From Anticarsia gemmatalis (Eukaryota > Arthropoda > Insecta > Lepidoptera > Erebidae): a DNA stretch of 64,000 nt. A program made the position numbers and the translations under genes. The DNA lies in assembly GCF_050436995.1 (NCBI RefSeq), contig NC_134757.1, positions 5,716,501 through 5,780,500 of the forward strand. The letters are read 5' to 3'. This document shows positions 47,901 through 60,560 of this stretch, piece by piece. A model generated the notes under the pieces. It was not told the DNA's origin. It searched no databases and saw nothing but the letters and a program-made list of their open reading frames with translations. Numbering within the stretch: the first letter of the stretch is position 1; each line of letters begins with the position of its first letter.

Positions 47901-48513
47901 GTTCGCGCTGAGGTCTGTTATGACGCTGTTGTCGGTGATGCTGTTGTTCTCTTGATTCGTGGCTACTGTCTGACGCGTATGAATCTCTATCATCCTCGTA
48001 CATATCAACAGGAGATTGTCTATGTACCGGGGAAGCACCCCTTACACACATCATCTCACTTTCATCTACCTCGTCCGAATACTCTTGCTTTTTACGCTTT
48101 TTACTAGAACCTTCCTTTCCATCGTGTTTCTTTCTTTTCTTATGTTTACGACGTTCATCTACGTCCTCATCATTAAAACCTTCGGCTACGTCATTTTTGT
48201 TCATAGCCTTCCTAATTGCCTTTTCAATGTTACCAGCAAAATCATCTTCTGTAGGACTCGAGTATTTCCGATTCTTTTTACTTTTGTCCTTTTTTTGTTC
48301 ACCTTTGTTAGATTTCGATTTTTTTTTCTTACCTGATTTTGAATAATAAAAATCTTGTACGTCAGATTTTTCTTGTGGTAGTGTATCGTCGAGTGTTGGT
48401 ACTGCTTCATCGGTTTTTTCATCGCCTTGGGCTTCTGTGGTTTCTTCACCTTCACTCTCGATCTCTCCGTCCTCCAAATCTTCCATTTCCGCATTCGCGA
48501 CGGATTCTGTCAT
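44971..48513 (-). CDS. su(s): CCCH zinc-finger protein, ZC3H4 / suppressor of sable family
   Basis: 1180 residues in a single coding exon. The ATG at 48513 (MTESVANAEMEDLEDGEIE) is chosen because a TTTCAG acceptor ends at 48527, so the frame further upstream is intron and there must be a 5' UTR exon. Order: acidic start; Lys-rich nuclear stretch (about 60-170); His/Gln/Arg-rich part; three CCCH fingers C228-C236-C242-H246, C257-C265-C271-H275 and C280-C289-C295-H299; a conserved LRNILLKHIESAPKEILGDF segment; a long disordered region with repeated DxD(hydrophobic)R motifs; Met/Asn-rich and RGG-type C-terminus ending NDRN. Fly Su(s) and human ZC3H4 bind nascent RNA and, with WDR82/ARS2, promote early termination and decay of unproductive transcripts. 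Ortholog naming is from the finger block and overall layout. The neighbour UBE4A is divergent. Confidence 0.88.
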   Translation of the reverse strand: MTESVANAEMEDLEDGEIESEGEETTEAQGDEKTDEAVPTLDDTLPQEKSDVQDFYYSKSGKKKKSKSNKGEQKKDKSKKNRKYSSPTEDDFAGNIEKAIRKAMNKNDVAEGFNDEDVDERRKHKKRKKHDGKEGSSKKRKKQEYSDEVDESEMMCVRGASPVHRQSPVDMYEDDRDSYASDSSHESREQQHHRQQRHNRPQRERNNKNNKNDRRRGAHPMQDPDGVCLYYMQGKCHKGDDCIYSHNAQPPRKMELCKFYLMDCCAKRDKCLYMHADFPCKYYHTGLQCIYKDECKFAHGKPLTDNLRNILLKHIESAPKEILGDFPRLNRDGALKMIQTTQNKLMQQYSEMSEPQEKSIPSLFELNIPNPQSSPDMLQNNQFMNDRQNKISPKVRQSRWQNDLSNQNYNVNNSPSNSTGSPSILNIQNLTGVLTSRQISDLKKMGIDNLDQLSQLTVMQLNTIGLTLKQITEIQLNTMNIQKLGLITNNEPQQFMSQPSTTKDLDLRVPPLPVPVTNSGAVTSDLPGKDVDMRFQPAAVLPAPEDSSVVKMNQKESHGSKDNNMIDIDQYTKDALKFVSKDKENIDISNESFEGDKPAASNESKDVDHRVLPFADEGPRILHSTGDDNTSSKECDTDIRFLQPEPIFKNPEKRHRRSTTDDEDNNLLIDEKWYSSDEEKGTRRKSPASSPKQTPPSPQAPAPHVIEPSAVLSRLGDLSKIDISEEVTKLLNTMKNNLQENKSEAPAEGAASPQRPRDPRSRRSPEKVSDPIKPPNKKPSRVSIYECIDGEPTDGRRRTDVDLRKSEFSLPSFGDTDLRQTNTGDIDFRLGLPFKPLPNYTPASEINGSINSHPPMQYKLVLIDIPRPDYTDIRNSTAKSQALVDPRLRKVFRLSVDDSNSDSEKSTKTPPTPSGPRIDPRRKPKDTIETVSQDQKSNSLDLQTILQNSNWYKDLSSTQKIFVNQNLAPVTQMIKQYQQEKMPGKKFDLTPIQSNSVLCNILTNLGISLGENGEYSYLPKPKEALLKTPINFNQTPFGMNGPPNSMDGGNMNMMNMSPMGMGGMNNMNNMNMGNMHGFNQSMPDPRGGPTPGLLGIAPNIPHNFNNKFGGPNNFGNMPFNGPGPGNDFNFMDGEQNYPRFPNRGGHRGRGNDRWNRGGSGRGHRDRKNFNDRGNWKNDRN

Positions 48514-51500
48514 CTTGAATGTGTCACTGAAATTGAGAAAAATTACGTTGTTAATTATTTTGTCACATATTATCGTTTTGAACTGTCTGGAATAAGACAC
48601 TACGCTGGAAAAGTTTGCTTATGATTCATATAACTTATATGACTTTAACTCCAATAACAGACAGTTAATTCATGATACATTATAAATTACTAGTACTTTA
48701 AGAGATATGACTTGATAATTTAATCGGCTGTATATCTAAAAATCTACAAAGTGCGATAAGATTTGAACGGGAGTTACAAACAGTTCTGTTAAATGGTAAC
48801 AAAAACACATAGGTAAATCCAAATGACGTATACAAGAATTAGTCATCAATATCAAATTGCAGGAATTGTGAAATAAAGAAATTAATAAACAGAAAAAACT
48901 TCTTTTGCAATTACCGGCGGGTGTTTCTACAGTAGGTTGCGCAAAGCATGCTTAAAATAAATGAAATCAATACAAAATTAAGCTTTCTTTCTCTACATGA
49001 CAATTTAGTAATATTGCGTAATTCTGTTAATAATAAAATATAGGCATCTTAGTAATAATAAAATTAAACGACGAATAGATAAACTGTGCCGGAAAATTAC
49101 AGCATCACGTATGTATGTATAAGGCTGTGCATGTAATGTTGGGCGTATCCTAATCGAGTATCTATACAAAATAACCTAAAATGCTTCAAATTGGTGCGTA
49201 GTACGTATTACATACGTAGGTACCATAGCAAAATCTAACAGAAAAATAATATTGAACATATCCTGCGATTCATGTATGGAGCGTTATTAGCAACTGACCT
49301 ATATTACCGAAATGGGTTTTATAGAGACCTATGTCTCTAGTACCCAAGTGAAAACGGATCTGATAACGGAATCCAGCCCACTACAATATAATGCTAGTAA
49401 CTAACTACTATGAAACGAAAACAATTTTTATTACAGAATCAATGACTAACTCTAGGTGCTTAGATCATCGCATCAAGCCCTATCCTCAAAATATGTGCAC
49501 GTCACGGTCAAATTGTTATTGAACACGTCCCTGTAGAATTCAACGTTATATTTTTAGCATAGCTCGCGAATGGTGATCCGCTTTTACGACGCGCAAGAAT
49601 GAGACAGATATAGTACAAGATAAGCTATCCAATCCGCGAGTGCAACGGAACATACGTCATGAGACAATTCTTTTCACAGTCGCCATTTTGATGTATAATG
49701 CGACCAAATTAAAAAGTTATCGAATCTGTTAGGGAAGCAATTTAATATAATTGCGAAATACAACGTCACAGTCAATAATAAAAAAAAAGATTCCCACAGA
49801 ATGTCCCTGTATAATATAAATCTGAAAACCCACTAAACTATTAAGAATGCACACTAATAAATGTTTGGCACATTTTTAAGACTGTGTAAAATATATAAAA
49901 AAAAATTAAATACATAAAGTAGGTATTATTAGTCTGCTGCTTAATTTAAGTGTATTAATACTGGTCTTATCGACGAGAATAAATCTCGTTTTTCTTTTAT
50001 AATACTGTACCTAATATTCGACGGAACAATAAGCATTGGGAATGTATCTCCAAGATTCACAAATTACTTAGATGTTGCGCAGTTAGAAATTCGACATGTA
50101 TGGCAGAAGTCAGTACAATAACTGTTCATAGCCACTACTTTCAAGAGTAATTTAGGTAGATACAGCCAGCCAAGCAAGCAGTGGGTGGCCGTTCACATTT
50201 CACAATATCTTGCTGCGCGCTGCGCTCTCGCCGCGATAGGAATGACGTCAGCCTTCTAGAACGGCAAGATATCTGTCCTTCCTTTCATCGAGGTCACGAG
50301 GCATATAACGCTCACACACACTAATACACGGAATCGCAGCATATTGTAAATATGGCGTGTTCCTACATCACAAGTACATACCTAACGCGACATTTTAATT
50401 TAGCAGCATTATAATGTGAATGCTATACTAAAATGACATTATATGAACAAAGAAACTGAAAAATGACATATTCTAGCAAAAGTTAATAAATAGTATACAC
50501 AATTACCAACACCATTAGAAATAACCCTAAATAGGCAGAAATATGATAAAAATAAAGAATATTTTAGATTATTGTCGGAATAATGTCATGCACAAAAATA
50601 AATTTTACACCTAATCGAAATCGAAAAATTATGATACATATTATATTATCATAATAAAACACATTTTAGACCTTATTGTGTGCACAGCAATAGCTAGAAC
50701 ACAGAATAAATACAGAAGTATTACAGCCGCCATTTTGGCTTAGGCCGTAAGTAGGTAATAGATTGATCAATAATGATACGATTACCGCCTTGCAAAATAA
50801 AATGCATATTTCCTTCAAAACGCGTTTAAGACGAAAATGTGTAGCGTAGATGGATGTTGCACGTGTAGTTATGGTAATTCCTTTAGCTGACCAAGCACTT
50901 TATGTATAAAGGGGACACGCATTCATAAAATGGCCTAACGAGTAAATAATATTAATTGTTACCAATCTTACATTAATGAACGAATCACTATGTGCGACTA
51001 CTATACGCCATATAAAATGGAAATCTTTCATAGCATTGCTGCATAGAGACGAAACAATTCGAATATGTACGCTATATTGATTTCGAACGACGACTGTAGC
51101 GGAATAATGAGGCGATCAGAAATTATTTAGTTTCTGAACTCGACACCCGTGGAGGGAGGCGCAAGTGTTGCGGAAATACATTTTTAGTTGTGGCCAACCT
51201 GAGGTTTCCGTGCTGAACGCTAAGTGTCTCTTTATTCAAAAAAGAAATTTAAGCATAAATAATTGATATTTGTGTATAACACAAATCTTTTAAATTTTTT
51301 AGTCTTCTTATTTTATCTAAAATGCTCAATTTAATGCATTTTACGGCAAAAAACATGTCAACGAATGTTGTAATGTTGCCAATACTAGTATTATAAAATT
51401 GATGATAAGGTCACACTGCTGAAAACTAAAATAAGATACATCTGTTTAAATAATTTAATTTGCATGATTCAAAATAGTCAAAAAATATTTAATCTTTTTA

Positions 51501-51806
51501 TAACCCTAAGGTTAATTTTTTGAATAAATATTAGCAATGTTTACAATAAACCGTCACCAAAGCGTTTCCAAACAGAATTTAAATGTCATCATGATAAAAA
51601 TCTGAATGTCACTTTTATCAATTTTGTGATAAGTCAGCATTTTATACATACAACAATAAAAGTTATTTTTCTGAGTAATAACTGCAAAGTTATGTATTAC
51701 ATGTCTGTTCAAAAGGGAAATATCTTTAAAAACTAAATGTGACTGAGTGTAACTGAAAATATAATACAGTTTTGCTATAGCTCTTCAAAGTTGAGAGGAT
51801 TTGATA
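48514..51806. other. Divergent intergenic region of su(s)-like gene and UBE4A
   Basis: Holds the 5' UTR intron of the minus-strand gene (acceptor at 48527). It is AT-rich except for GC-richer patches near 49560-49700 and 50160-50340. CGCCATTTTG (49681) and GCCATTTTGGC (50727) resemble YY1/Pho sites. No coding exon recognised. Confidence 0.45.
50160..50340. promoter_or_regulatory. Candidate promoter island with consensus CRE
   Basis: CpG-rich patch (GCTGCGCGCTGCGCTCTCGC) with a full TGACGTCA CRE at 50243-50250 and TTCTAGAA just after. It is placed to serve the 5' UTR exon of the minus-strand zinc-finger gene; the transcription start itself is not visible. Confidence 0.35.
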
Positions 51807-54800
51807 ATGTCTGGACCAAGTAACCCCTTTGCTGGACTTTTAGGAGTATCAGAAGCCACATCCCCAGTTGAACCACCAGCTGGAGATGAAAATGCGGCCC
51901 TCCAAAATACTTCTAAAAAATTATCAGAAAATGTTGAAAATGAAACAATAAATAATATAGCAGAAAATGTTTTCCACTTCACAATAAATCCTGAATCAGC
52001 GTCAGGAAATCGACAACTAGTTTACTTGGAAGAACTCGCTGAGGCTACGAGGCCAAAAAATTATATAGACCTAGAAGCACTGGAACAAGCTTTGTTTGAA
52101 AGATTACTACTTACCGATATTGAATCTTGTGTGATACCAAAATCATGTAAAGTTTTCAAAGAACATGTTGTTCAGAAACAAGTTTTTCCATACTTATTCA
52201 GTTCTCTTCAGAACATGGCTGGTTATGAAAGGTCAAAAGTCCCTAGTGTGCAGGAAGCTTTACAAAAAATGAGAGAATTAATATTCAGAAATGCGGTAAC
52301 AGCCTTAAAACAACCTGCTTTGTTTGAGGGACAAGACTTTTCAGGGCAGCTCACAGAATTACTACAGCATGTGGACCCACAGAGCCACAACTTCTTTATG
52401 GATATTGTACAATCATTTATGCTAGAGGGTAAGGAGATTACATATTTTTTGCTTAATTTTGTTACTGTGCTCTTCTGTTCAAAATCTTTAATTTAAAATC
52501 TCCTTCAATTTTAGGTGAAGAAGGAAGTCAAGAGCAGCTGAAAGAAATAATGCTCCCTGTGTTGATGAAAATATATATAGATATAGATAAATCTAATATA
52601 ATCAACTTGCCTATTTATATACTGAAGTCTGTGCAACTCTTTGCAAGTAAGTATCAATCCTGACCAATAATAATTTGGAATGAATTTTCAATTTAGATAA
52701 AATTGATAATGTGATAGATCTAATATCTTGGATTCTATTCTTGAGCTGGGGCGAGGCAGTATTGGGTGCACTAGTTTCAGTTGGAATGTTACCTATATTA
52801 TAGTCCAACCACTTAATATGGACCTGAAGCCTGTACAATAATAATATATCTAGGGTATAAATTATAGTTCTTTGTTTGTCCATAATTATTAAGTAGCCAT
52901 AGCTACAAGGCAACTAAACAGCTAAATAAAAACAAACCTATTGTTTTATCAAAGTAAATACCTAATCATTTTTATATGCAAACAAAGGGGATGCCCTAGA
53001 AAGACATACATGGATCACATTGGCGATGTCTTACTCGAGGTCCTGTATGACAAAATATATATTGATGTGAATTAAGCAAGGAAGGTTATAAGGATCATAC
53101 CAAGTGCTGTTCTCTGGTTTTTGCCTACCCCTATGCGTAAAAGGCCTGACATTATGTATGTACAATAATATTACATTGGTTGATGTTGTTGTTGTTATAT
53201 TTTATTAACATTTTCAGGTAATCAATGGCTAGCACCTATACTACTTGAGAGCTGTGAAGTTAAACCAAATGAAAAGAATGGAAGGCTATACCAAAATAAT
53301 GTGATTGGAGGTCTGCTAGCACTTTCTGTACTACCTAAATCTAACACAATGATGCCTGAATTTTTCGACAATCCAGTTGATCAGGTAAGGTCATAATTTT
53401 CTTAATTGGAGTCATGCTTCAACTAGAACAATTTTTACTAGTTTTGGCCCATCATTTCACTCTATTATACTGACTGCGAGGGGCTACAAGCACTACTCAG
53501 AACAGTCAAAGCCTATGCTAAATCCTTCCTTTATATATCCTACTTATTGGACGCTTGTTTATTATGTCATGTATTGTACATGTCCTTTGTCAATACTAAC
53601 TTTGTCTGTCTATCTGTTTGTTGTTGTTAAACAACTGGACCAATTTTGATGAAATTTTGTGTGCTGATAGTTAGATACCAGGTGTCAATTATAGGCTACC
53701 TACTTTATTGATACTGGAATAGGTGGTCTATATTATAAGTATTTTAAGTATTTATCAAAGAAAGCAGAAATAAGCAATAAAATTTGATCACACATGGCGA
53801 TTAAATATTGAAAATTAATCAACTGTCTATATTTTTCCAGACTGCCACATCTTTGATAGAGTCATCATTATGGAATGCAGTGTCCCACCTAACAAACAAC
53901 ATGCACAAGATATTCCTGACTCTACTAAAAGGTGGGCCTAGAGTTAAAAATATGCTACTGACATGGATTGGAAGGTGTTTGAAATCAAATGTTGGCAGAG
54001 GAAAACTTTGGAATGTACAGGTGAGTCAACCAATTGCTATAACTGCACGTTTGGCGCAGTGGTTTAAGCGGTCACCTCGCCGCAACAACCGTAGCGCCGC
54101 GTGTGGTGGGTTCGAATCCCACCCGGGACAAATCTTTGTGTGATGAGCACGAGTATTTGTTCTGAGCCTGGATGTCAATTTATCTATATAAGTATGTATT
54201 TAGAAATATATAAGTATGTTTATCAGTTATTTGGTTACCGTAGTACAAGCTCTGCTTAGTTTGGAATCAAATGACCGTGTGTAAAAAAAAAAAAAAATAA
54301 TGAGGAAATTTAATGAAATCACAGGCTGGGTACCTTTTACATAGAATAGTCTAATGAGTTGTGTCATATGACCTTGATATAACCAGAAGTCATTTTAATT
54401 AAATCCTTAATTGATGATATTAGACTAATAGTATGTTTCTGACATATATGGGTAAGAGTTACAAAAAACACAGTAAGGATAGACCAGACTATTCATCATA
54501 GTGTCAGACAAGTTATATGTTATGGGTTAAAAGAGTGTGAATAAATGATTAGGTATATAGGGATAAGTATTGTCCTGTTCTAGTATCTACTAGATTGCAA
54601 TTTATTTTGTTTGAAATGGCAGTCCTATGAGCGCAACAATAGGATTTACCGACCAGTCTAAAACTAACTATAAAAGTAAACAAATCTTGAAAAACTTGGC
54701 GCTAACTGGCTGATTATTATTTATTACGTGCCGTTTCTCACTGCTCGGTAGTGCTCTTCATAAATACTTAAATGATTTCTAATACATAGTTATTCCTACA

Positions 54801-57800
54801 TTTCCAGGCGGCTGATTTGTCGGCAGCATCACAGTGCGTATCAGACGGTTTCATGTTGAACTTGGGCGCAGTTTTACTTCATCTGTGCCAGCCATTTTGT
54901 ACCACATCTGATGACCCCCGAGCACTTAAAATTGACCCCACCTACGGCGCAGTCTTGGTAAGAATACCTATTCGTGCTTTTAGATTAGGTACTGTGTAAG
55001 GATAATGCAGCTTCTAAATTAGTATTGACAAAAGTCATAAATCTTCCTATTGCCATTGTTATCGAAAATTGAATTCATTTTTTTTTTTAATAATAACAGT
55101 AGACCAATAATGCGCTCAATATATGGTTACCTATTATTCATAATTTTTAAAATGGTTAATTGCCAATCCCTGCGTCAGAAATATGGAGATCAAGAAGTCA
55201 AACTAGTGGAATCTCAATCTCACTGTTAACTTAATTAATCTTCTAATTTCTAGCCAGAAGAATGTGAAGCAAAGTCAGTGCATTTAGACTGTCTGCACAG
55301 TGAGACGTGCTTGCTGCCAGCGAGGACGAATGAAGACGACCAGCCGTTAAAACGGGACACAGCTGAAACATTCAATTTTGTTACCGAGTGCTTCTTTATG
55401 ACGCAGAAGTGCATTGATCTTGGTATGTGGTTATATCTTGCCTATTTTCCTTCTGTATTTTCCGATTTGATGCATATATGATTCAGTATTAAGGACTAAA
55501 GAGTATCGGTTCCTGCCACTGTATATTTTATCCGCAAATAAACTTTTCCATCACTGAAGAACGGAATATGAAGTAAACATTTACCTAACCCGGGATATTT
55601 TTCTAGTTGATTTGCAGCTCCATAGAATAATTCTGAGAGAACTTTATCCATCCTTATTTAATATTAGTTACTGTTATAATTCATTGCCAATAGTGTATTT
55701 CCATATAAAGAGATTTTGATTAGCGATATTTAAAAATCTTATCCGTCTAATCGAAGATTCTAAAGTACGACGAAATTATTTGGACGACTTAGTTTCGTCT
55801 TGAGTGTTTCTGAGACCCTGTTGTAAAGATTTATTCTTATGTTTATAATTTGTCAGGTGTCCGAGTGTGTGCCGAGAAACTATGGCGTACGGGTCAAGAG
55901 TTGGGACAGGCGCAGCGTGCGCTAGCTGATATGTCGTCAACAGTACATCACCTACTTGATCCGATGAGGCAGCGCAATCACCATCTCATGACTAAGTAAG
56001 TAACTAATATACAATATATTTTGCATGAATACTATGCAGTCATTAATATTTTGGGCTTGCGATGAACTTTACAATTCGTTCTAAGTCCAGAAATTGCAAC
56101 AAGTTCCCAAAAATGTACGATTGACAAGTTGGGCTTGCGGGGCTGCCATCCTATTGTACTAATCGTGCAGTTATTTATCAACTGTTTTGTTCTTAAATCT
56201 ATGCAGTTTTATTACAAACGTTTCAAACAAATAGCGCCTTAAGACACGCATGATAAACACAAAACACGCGATTTAAAATGATTACCTCTCTTTCATCAGA
56301 TTCGTGAGTCTCCGCTGCGCTCTTCTAGAGAAGGACATGTTAGCGAACTTGAACCGGCTCCAAGCGGCGACGTGCACGTGGCTGGTGCAGGTGGCGGCCA
56401 AGCCCAACGCCGAGGCGCCCGCCGCGTCCTACGCGCCCACCACCCTGGCGCAGATCAACATGCCAGTCACTACTCCACCGCCAGATACACTCAGGTTGGT
56501 AACAAATTACAGACAAGTTGGTGTTACCGTCCAAACTTTAGACGTAAAACTTCGCTATGCTTCGACGTCAACTGCAAGGGAAAAATCCGAGATGTTACTG
56601 TTGATGTCTATCCCATAATTAAATTATACCAAATAAATGTACCGAGAACTTAATTTCGACGCTTGTTTCATAATAGTATCCCTCCATCCCTCTTATTTTA
56701 GACTATGCCTAAAAATAGTACACACATAATAGCATGGGACAAATTACCTAACTTTCTGAGACTTTTAGTCATATTGCAATTCAGATTTTTGGGAAGTATA
56801 AAAGCGCCCACTGTATTTATTTTCATCGCCTTGCTTTATTTGTATTTCAGATGTGTCCCAGAATTCGTGTTAGAGAACGTAGTAGTGCTGATAACGTTGG
56901 CGCGGCGGACGGCCGGCGCCATCAACGACGACGCCGACATCGCCGGGCTGCTCAAACCTGCACTCACACTCGTACTTATGTTCATGGGAGATTCCACCAG
57001 GACTTATAACCCGCATTTAAGGTAAGAATCATGCTTATTACGTAAAAATTGATAATTTTAGCAAGTATTACTTTTTTTGCCGATGAATAATTGTAAAGGG
57101 CTTCACTCAGGGAATATTTAAAGCTCATGTGACATGTAGACGTTTCTCTCTTCTTCAAACCAATAACCTTCAGAGAAGATCGTAGACATTTGCGTGCACG
57201 TTATAGTCTAGTCTATAGGCGTAAGATAATAACTCGCCTGCCGCCTGTCAATATGATATTCCTGCATTAAGTGCTTCATGGTATCATCTTAAAAATGTGT
57301 CAAATATAATGTATTTACTATTTATTACAGGGCGCGTCTCGCAGAATGCTTAGAGGCAATGTTGCCAAACCACCCGGACGATCAGCAACCACTAAGCAGC
57401 TTAGCGTCCTTCTATCGTGAACAATTGTTCAAAGAACATCCACACAGGCTACAGGTGTGTAACTATGTCATAAAGATTTTATTTATATTATTATGTACTT
57501 TTGGCGTAGCAATGTTTTTTTCTTGCATTTATTTGCGGTTATGTTCCTTCTAATACAATATCTAGACAAATCCCGAAACATAGGTGCTGGCGAAAATTAA
57601 GCCAAATTTTGAAAATACATGCAATCTTGATTAAATTCTTAATTTCAAAACTCGTAAAAAAATATTGATAGACAAAATTTTCCGCTAAACCAATTTATTC
57701 CGTTTATATTTCATTTTAAAATGTTATGTAACTGTTTCAGTTGGTACCCTGTTTACTGGACGTTTTCGTGGGCATCGAGATGACAGGCCAGAGCGTTCAG

Positions 57801-60146
57801 TTCGAACAGAAGTTTAACTACCGCCGTCCCATGTACCTTGTTATGGACTTCCTCTGGGAAATGGAAGAACATAGAGATGCTTTCACGTGAGTGCTCATCT
57901 ATTTGTATAATTCGTTGTTACAATTTGACCAACGGATTCACAAGTAAAAAAGAGATACAAAATTACGTTGTTGAGTAATATTATTCTGGAAAAAATCTCA
58001 GTATCTGCCGAAGTTTGATAATGTGCCCAAAATTTTAATTTGAAAAATAAACAATATGACGTTGTTAATAGGTATATAAGAATCAATAAATAAACAAAAA
58101 AATCTGTTTTTAATTCTAGGCGGCTTGCAAAGGAAGCTGAATCAAATATGGAAGCCGTACACCCACCGATATTTCTGCGATTCGTCAATCTGTTGATGAA
58201 CGACGCTATTTTCTTACTAGATGAAGCGCTCGGCAATATGGCACAGATACGCACCTTACAAACTGCACAGTATGTATATTCTTTTACCTTTTATATTCCC
58301 TCCAAACTATTGAACTGTTTGAACTGAATGTGTGAACTGAACAGTTTAAAGTTCCACAAGTCTTTCTGCTCAGTATACATGTGAAAGGCGACGTTAAATA
58401 AAAATCTCGTGACTTTCCTAGATGTTACCTAAATAATACTTTATTAATAAGCCATGTAAATGCCTGCCTTCGGGCGGCTTGATAAATAAAAAAAATTATA
58501 CGTCATTAATTAGAAATTATCACATTTTCCTCAGAGAATCCGGTGCATGGGCGAACCTATCAGCTCAAGAGCGTGCTCAAAACATGTCGAACTTATCCCA
58601 CATCGGCATGTTGGCTCGTTTCGACAACATCTTAGGTCGCGACACTATTCGTACACTGGTGCGACTGACCGCGCACGCACCGTACGTGTTCTGTCACCCC
58701 ACGCTGGTCGAGCGCATCGCGTCCATGCTCAACTACTTCTTACTGCATTTAGTCGGACCTAATAAGAAGAATTTTAAGGTAATGTTAATGACTATTAAAT
58801 ATTTTTTGATTGAGGCTAGCATTGACCGGTCCTTCACAACTAATCGAGTTTTTGTAAGCAGATGCTATTTAACTACGCAGAAGATGCTGCACTTATTTGA
58901 ATTTGATTTGATATTTGATTTGGCACACATATTATTTCGTTTGAACTGAAACAATAAACAGGGTACATCATTAATTGCATGCAGAAAAAATCGCTAAATA
59001 AAATAACAAAATTTAAGACAAGTTTTTCAAACAAAATCCTGTAATTTTTTTTTTACATAATAGAAGCAAATTAACATAAGTCTCCTATATGCAATATTAA
59101 CAACTAGTACATTTTGTATACAGGTAAAAGACATGAAGGAATACGAGTTCGACCCGGCTACCACAGTGCTGGACATTTGCCGCATGTACGTGGAACTCGG
59201 CAATAACGAGAGATTCTGTGCCGCAGTCTCGGATGACGGACGATCGTATTCTGCACAACTCTTTACCTTGGCTGAAGCGGTGTTAGGTACGTACGAAATT
59301 ATTTATGAAGTTTTCAGGCACCGATTAGCTGAGCTTCTCTAACCCTTTTTGAATAACTCATTTAAATCAAAAAAGCTCTTCTAATATATAAGATGATAGC
59401 TTCTATTATACGAAAGCCTTATTTAACTTTCATATGTAGTTCAGACATATGTGTAAGGCAGTATAAATCAATATGTAAGTTTGATGAAACGTAGAAAACT
59501 GATGGAGTAGTATAAAAATAGTAAAACGAGATGTTAAGAACATAAACCTTTGTCAAAGAGTTGTACACCAAATTATACTCTTATGTTTTGTTTATAGTGC
59601 GTATTGGCGGCGGAGGACTGCTAGGCTCCTTGCAAGAAGTGGCGAGCCGGGTGGAGACATTAGCGGTGCAGCGTCAACGTGATGAGGAGATCCTGGCCAA
59701 TGCGCCCGAAGAGTTCCTTGACCCTATCATGAGCACTCTCATGATGGACCCCGTCATACTGCCCAGTTCACGCACCACAGTCGACAGGACCACTATTGCA
59801 CGGTAAACTTGGAACAAACCACTTATATAAAACTATTTGTTGTTTATTAAAATTTTAGAATTCTTTCCATCATAATTATCTTTTTTATTAATTTAAATAG
59901 TCGAGTTTCTGCTTTCACACAATACTTAGTATTCCCATGACTGAATCAGATATTAACTATACTTTGACTAACATTTAATTTTTTTATTCCAGCCATCTAC
60001 TAAGCGATCAATCAGATCCGTTCAATCGGTCTCCTCTATCCATGGACCAAGTGAAGTCTAACATTGAACTAAAAGAGAAAATCCGCGCTTGGATCGCTGA
60101 ACAAAAGCGAAATATTGCTCAAGTAACTAGTACTAGTAGCACATAA
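51807..60146 (+). CDS. UBE4A: Ubiquitin conjugation factor E4 A (U-box E3/E4 ligase)
   Basis: Sixteen exons: 51807-52428, 52515-52646, 53218-53384, 53841-54020, 54808-54957, 55254-55422, 55857-55995, 56300-56494, 56851-57021, 57331-57454, 57741-57886, 58120-58269, 58535-58778, 59124-59286, 59598-59802, 59993-60146. All joins keep phase and give 1036 residues (human UBE4A, 1066). The start MSGPSNPFAGLLG, the long helical Ufd2P core (for example NRLQAATCTWLVQV, FNYRRPMYLVMDFLWEME, RTLVRLTAHAPYVFCHPTLV) and the C-terminal U-box (about 955-1028: EEFLDPIMSTLMMDPVILPS, then SDPFNRSPLS) are all present. The protein binds E2 through the U-box and extends ubiquitin chains on substrates. Exon 8-9 and 14-15 coding parts are GC-rich against AT-rich introns. 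A SINE lies in intron 4. The start at 51807 is the first ATG; TTG at 51801 is not used. Confidence 0.95.
54050..54298 (+). mobile_element. tRNA-derived SINE in UBE4A intron 4
   Basis: Head has pol III A box (TTGGCGCAGTGGTTTAAGCG) and B box (GGTTCGAATCC at 54109-54119) with a tRNA-like T arm GGTGGGTTCGAATCCCACC. A non-tRNA body (GATGAGCACGAGTATTTGTT and a CAAGCTCTGCTTAGT block) follows, then an A-rich tail at 54283-54298. It is inserted sense to the gene; the open frame that runs from exon 4 into it is intron read-through. Confidence 0.85.
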
Positions 60147-60490
60147 ATAACTTAATTATACTGTGTTTTTACACTGCACGGTGTGACTATGTATTTAGTG
60201 ACAGTACAGTGAGTTAAATTCATACTGCATTGACGTAATTTCTTGCAAAACTTAATACGACGTCCTTCGTGTCAGTACAAATTTCTCTCATGGTTACTAT
60301 TCTGTGTATCTTATACTAGGTAAGCTAGTATAACCTTAGGTTAAACTTAGCACGTAGATTTCGTATTGAAGACAAACACTTGTAAACGCGTTTGATGTAC
60401 ACAGTTTAAGTTCAGACATTGTATAATAATTTTCTTGTGATTCCTTTACAAATTGTATGGCGAAAGGCGAAATATCGGGCAATGAAACAC

Positions 60491-60560
60491 GCACGTTGGG
60501 AGAGGCCTATGTCTATCAATGGACCTCAATAGGGTAGTGATGACGATTATAATAATTTGT
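60491..60560 (+). repeat. Retroelement 3'-end fragment (GGGAGAGGCCTATGTC type)
   Basis: TTGGGAGAGGCCTATGTC, TGGACCTCAATAGG and a decayed GATGATGA-like tail match the 3' end of a dispersed lepidopteran retroelement. It probably lies in the UBE4A 3' UTR or just beyond. Confidence 0.65.

Noticed and set aside
48514..48600. Upstream start (MSYSRQF...) for the zinc-finger protein
   Set aside because: A TTTCAG acceptor at 48527 lies between that ATG and the acidic start at 48513, so the extra 29 codons are intron.
54050..54125. tRNA gene in UBE4A intron 4
   Set aside because: A and B boxes are present, but the sequence does not fold as a full tRNA and is joined to a SINE body with an A tail.
54021..54143. 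Open frame continuing from UBE4A exon 4
   Set aside because: A consensus CAG|GTGAGT donor ends the exon at 54020; the continuation reads into a SINE.
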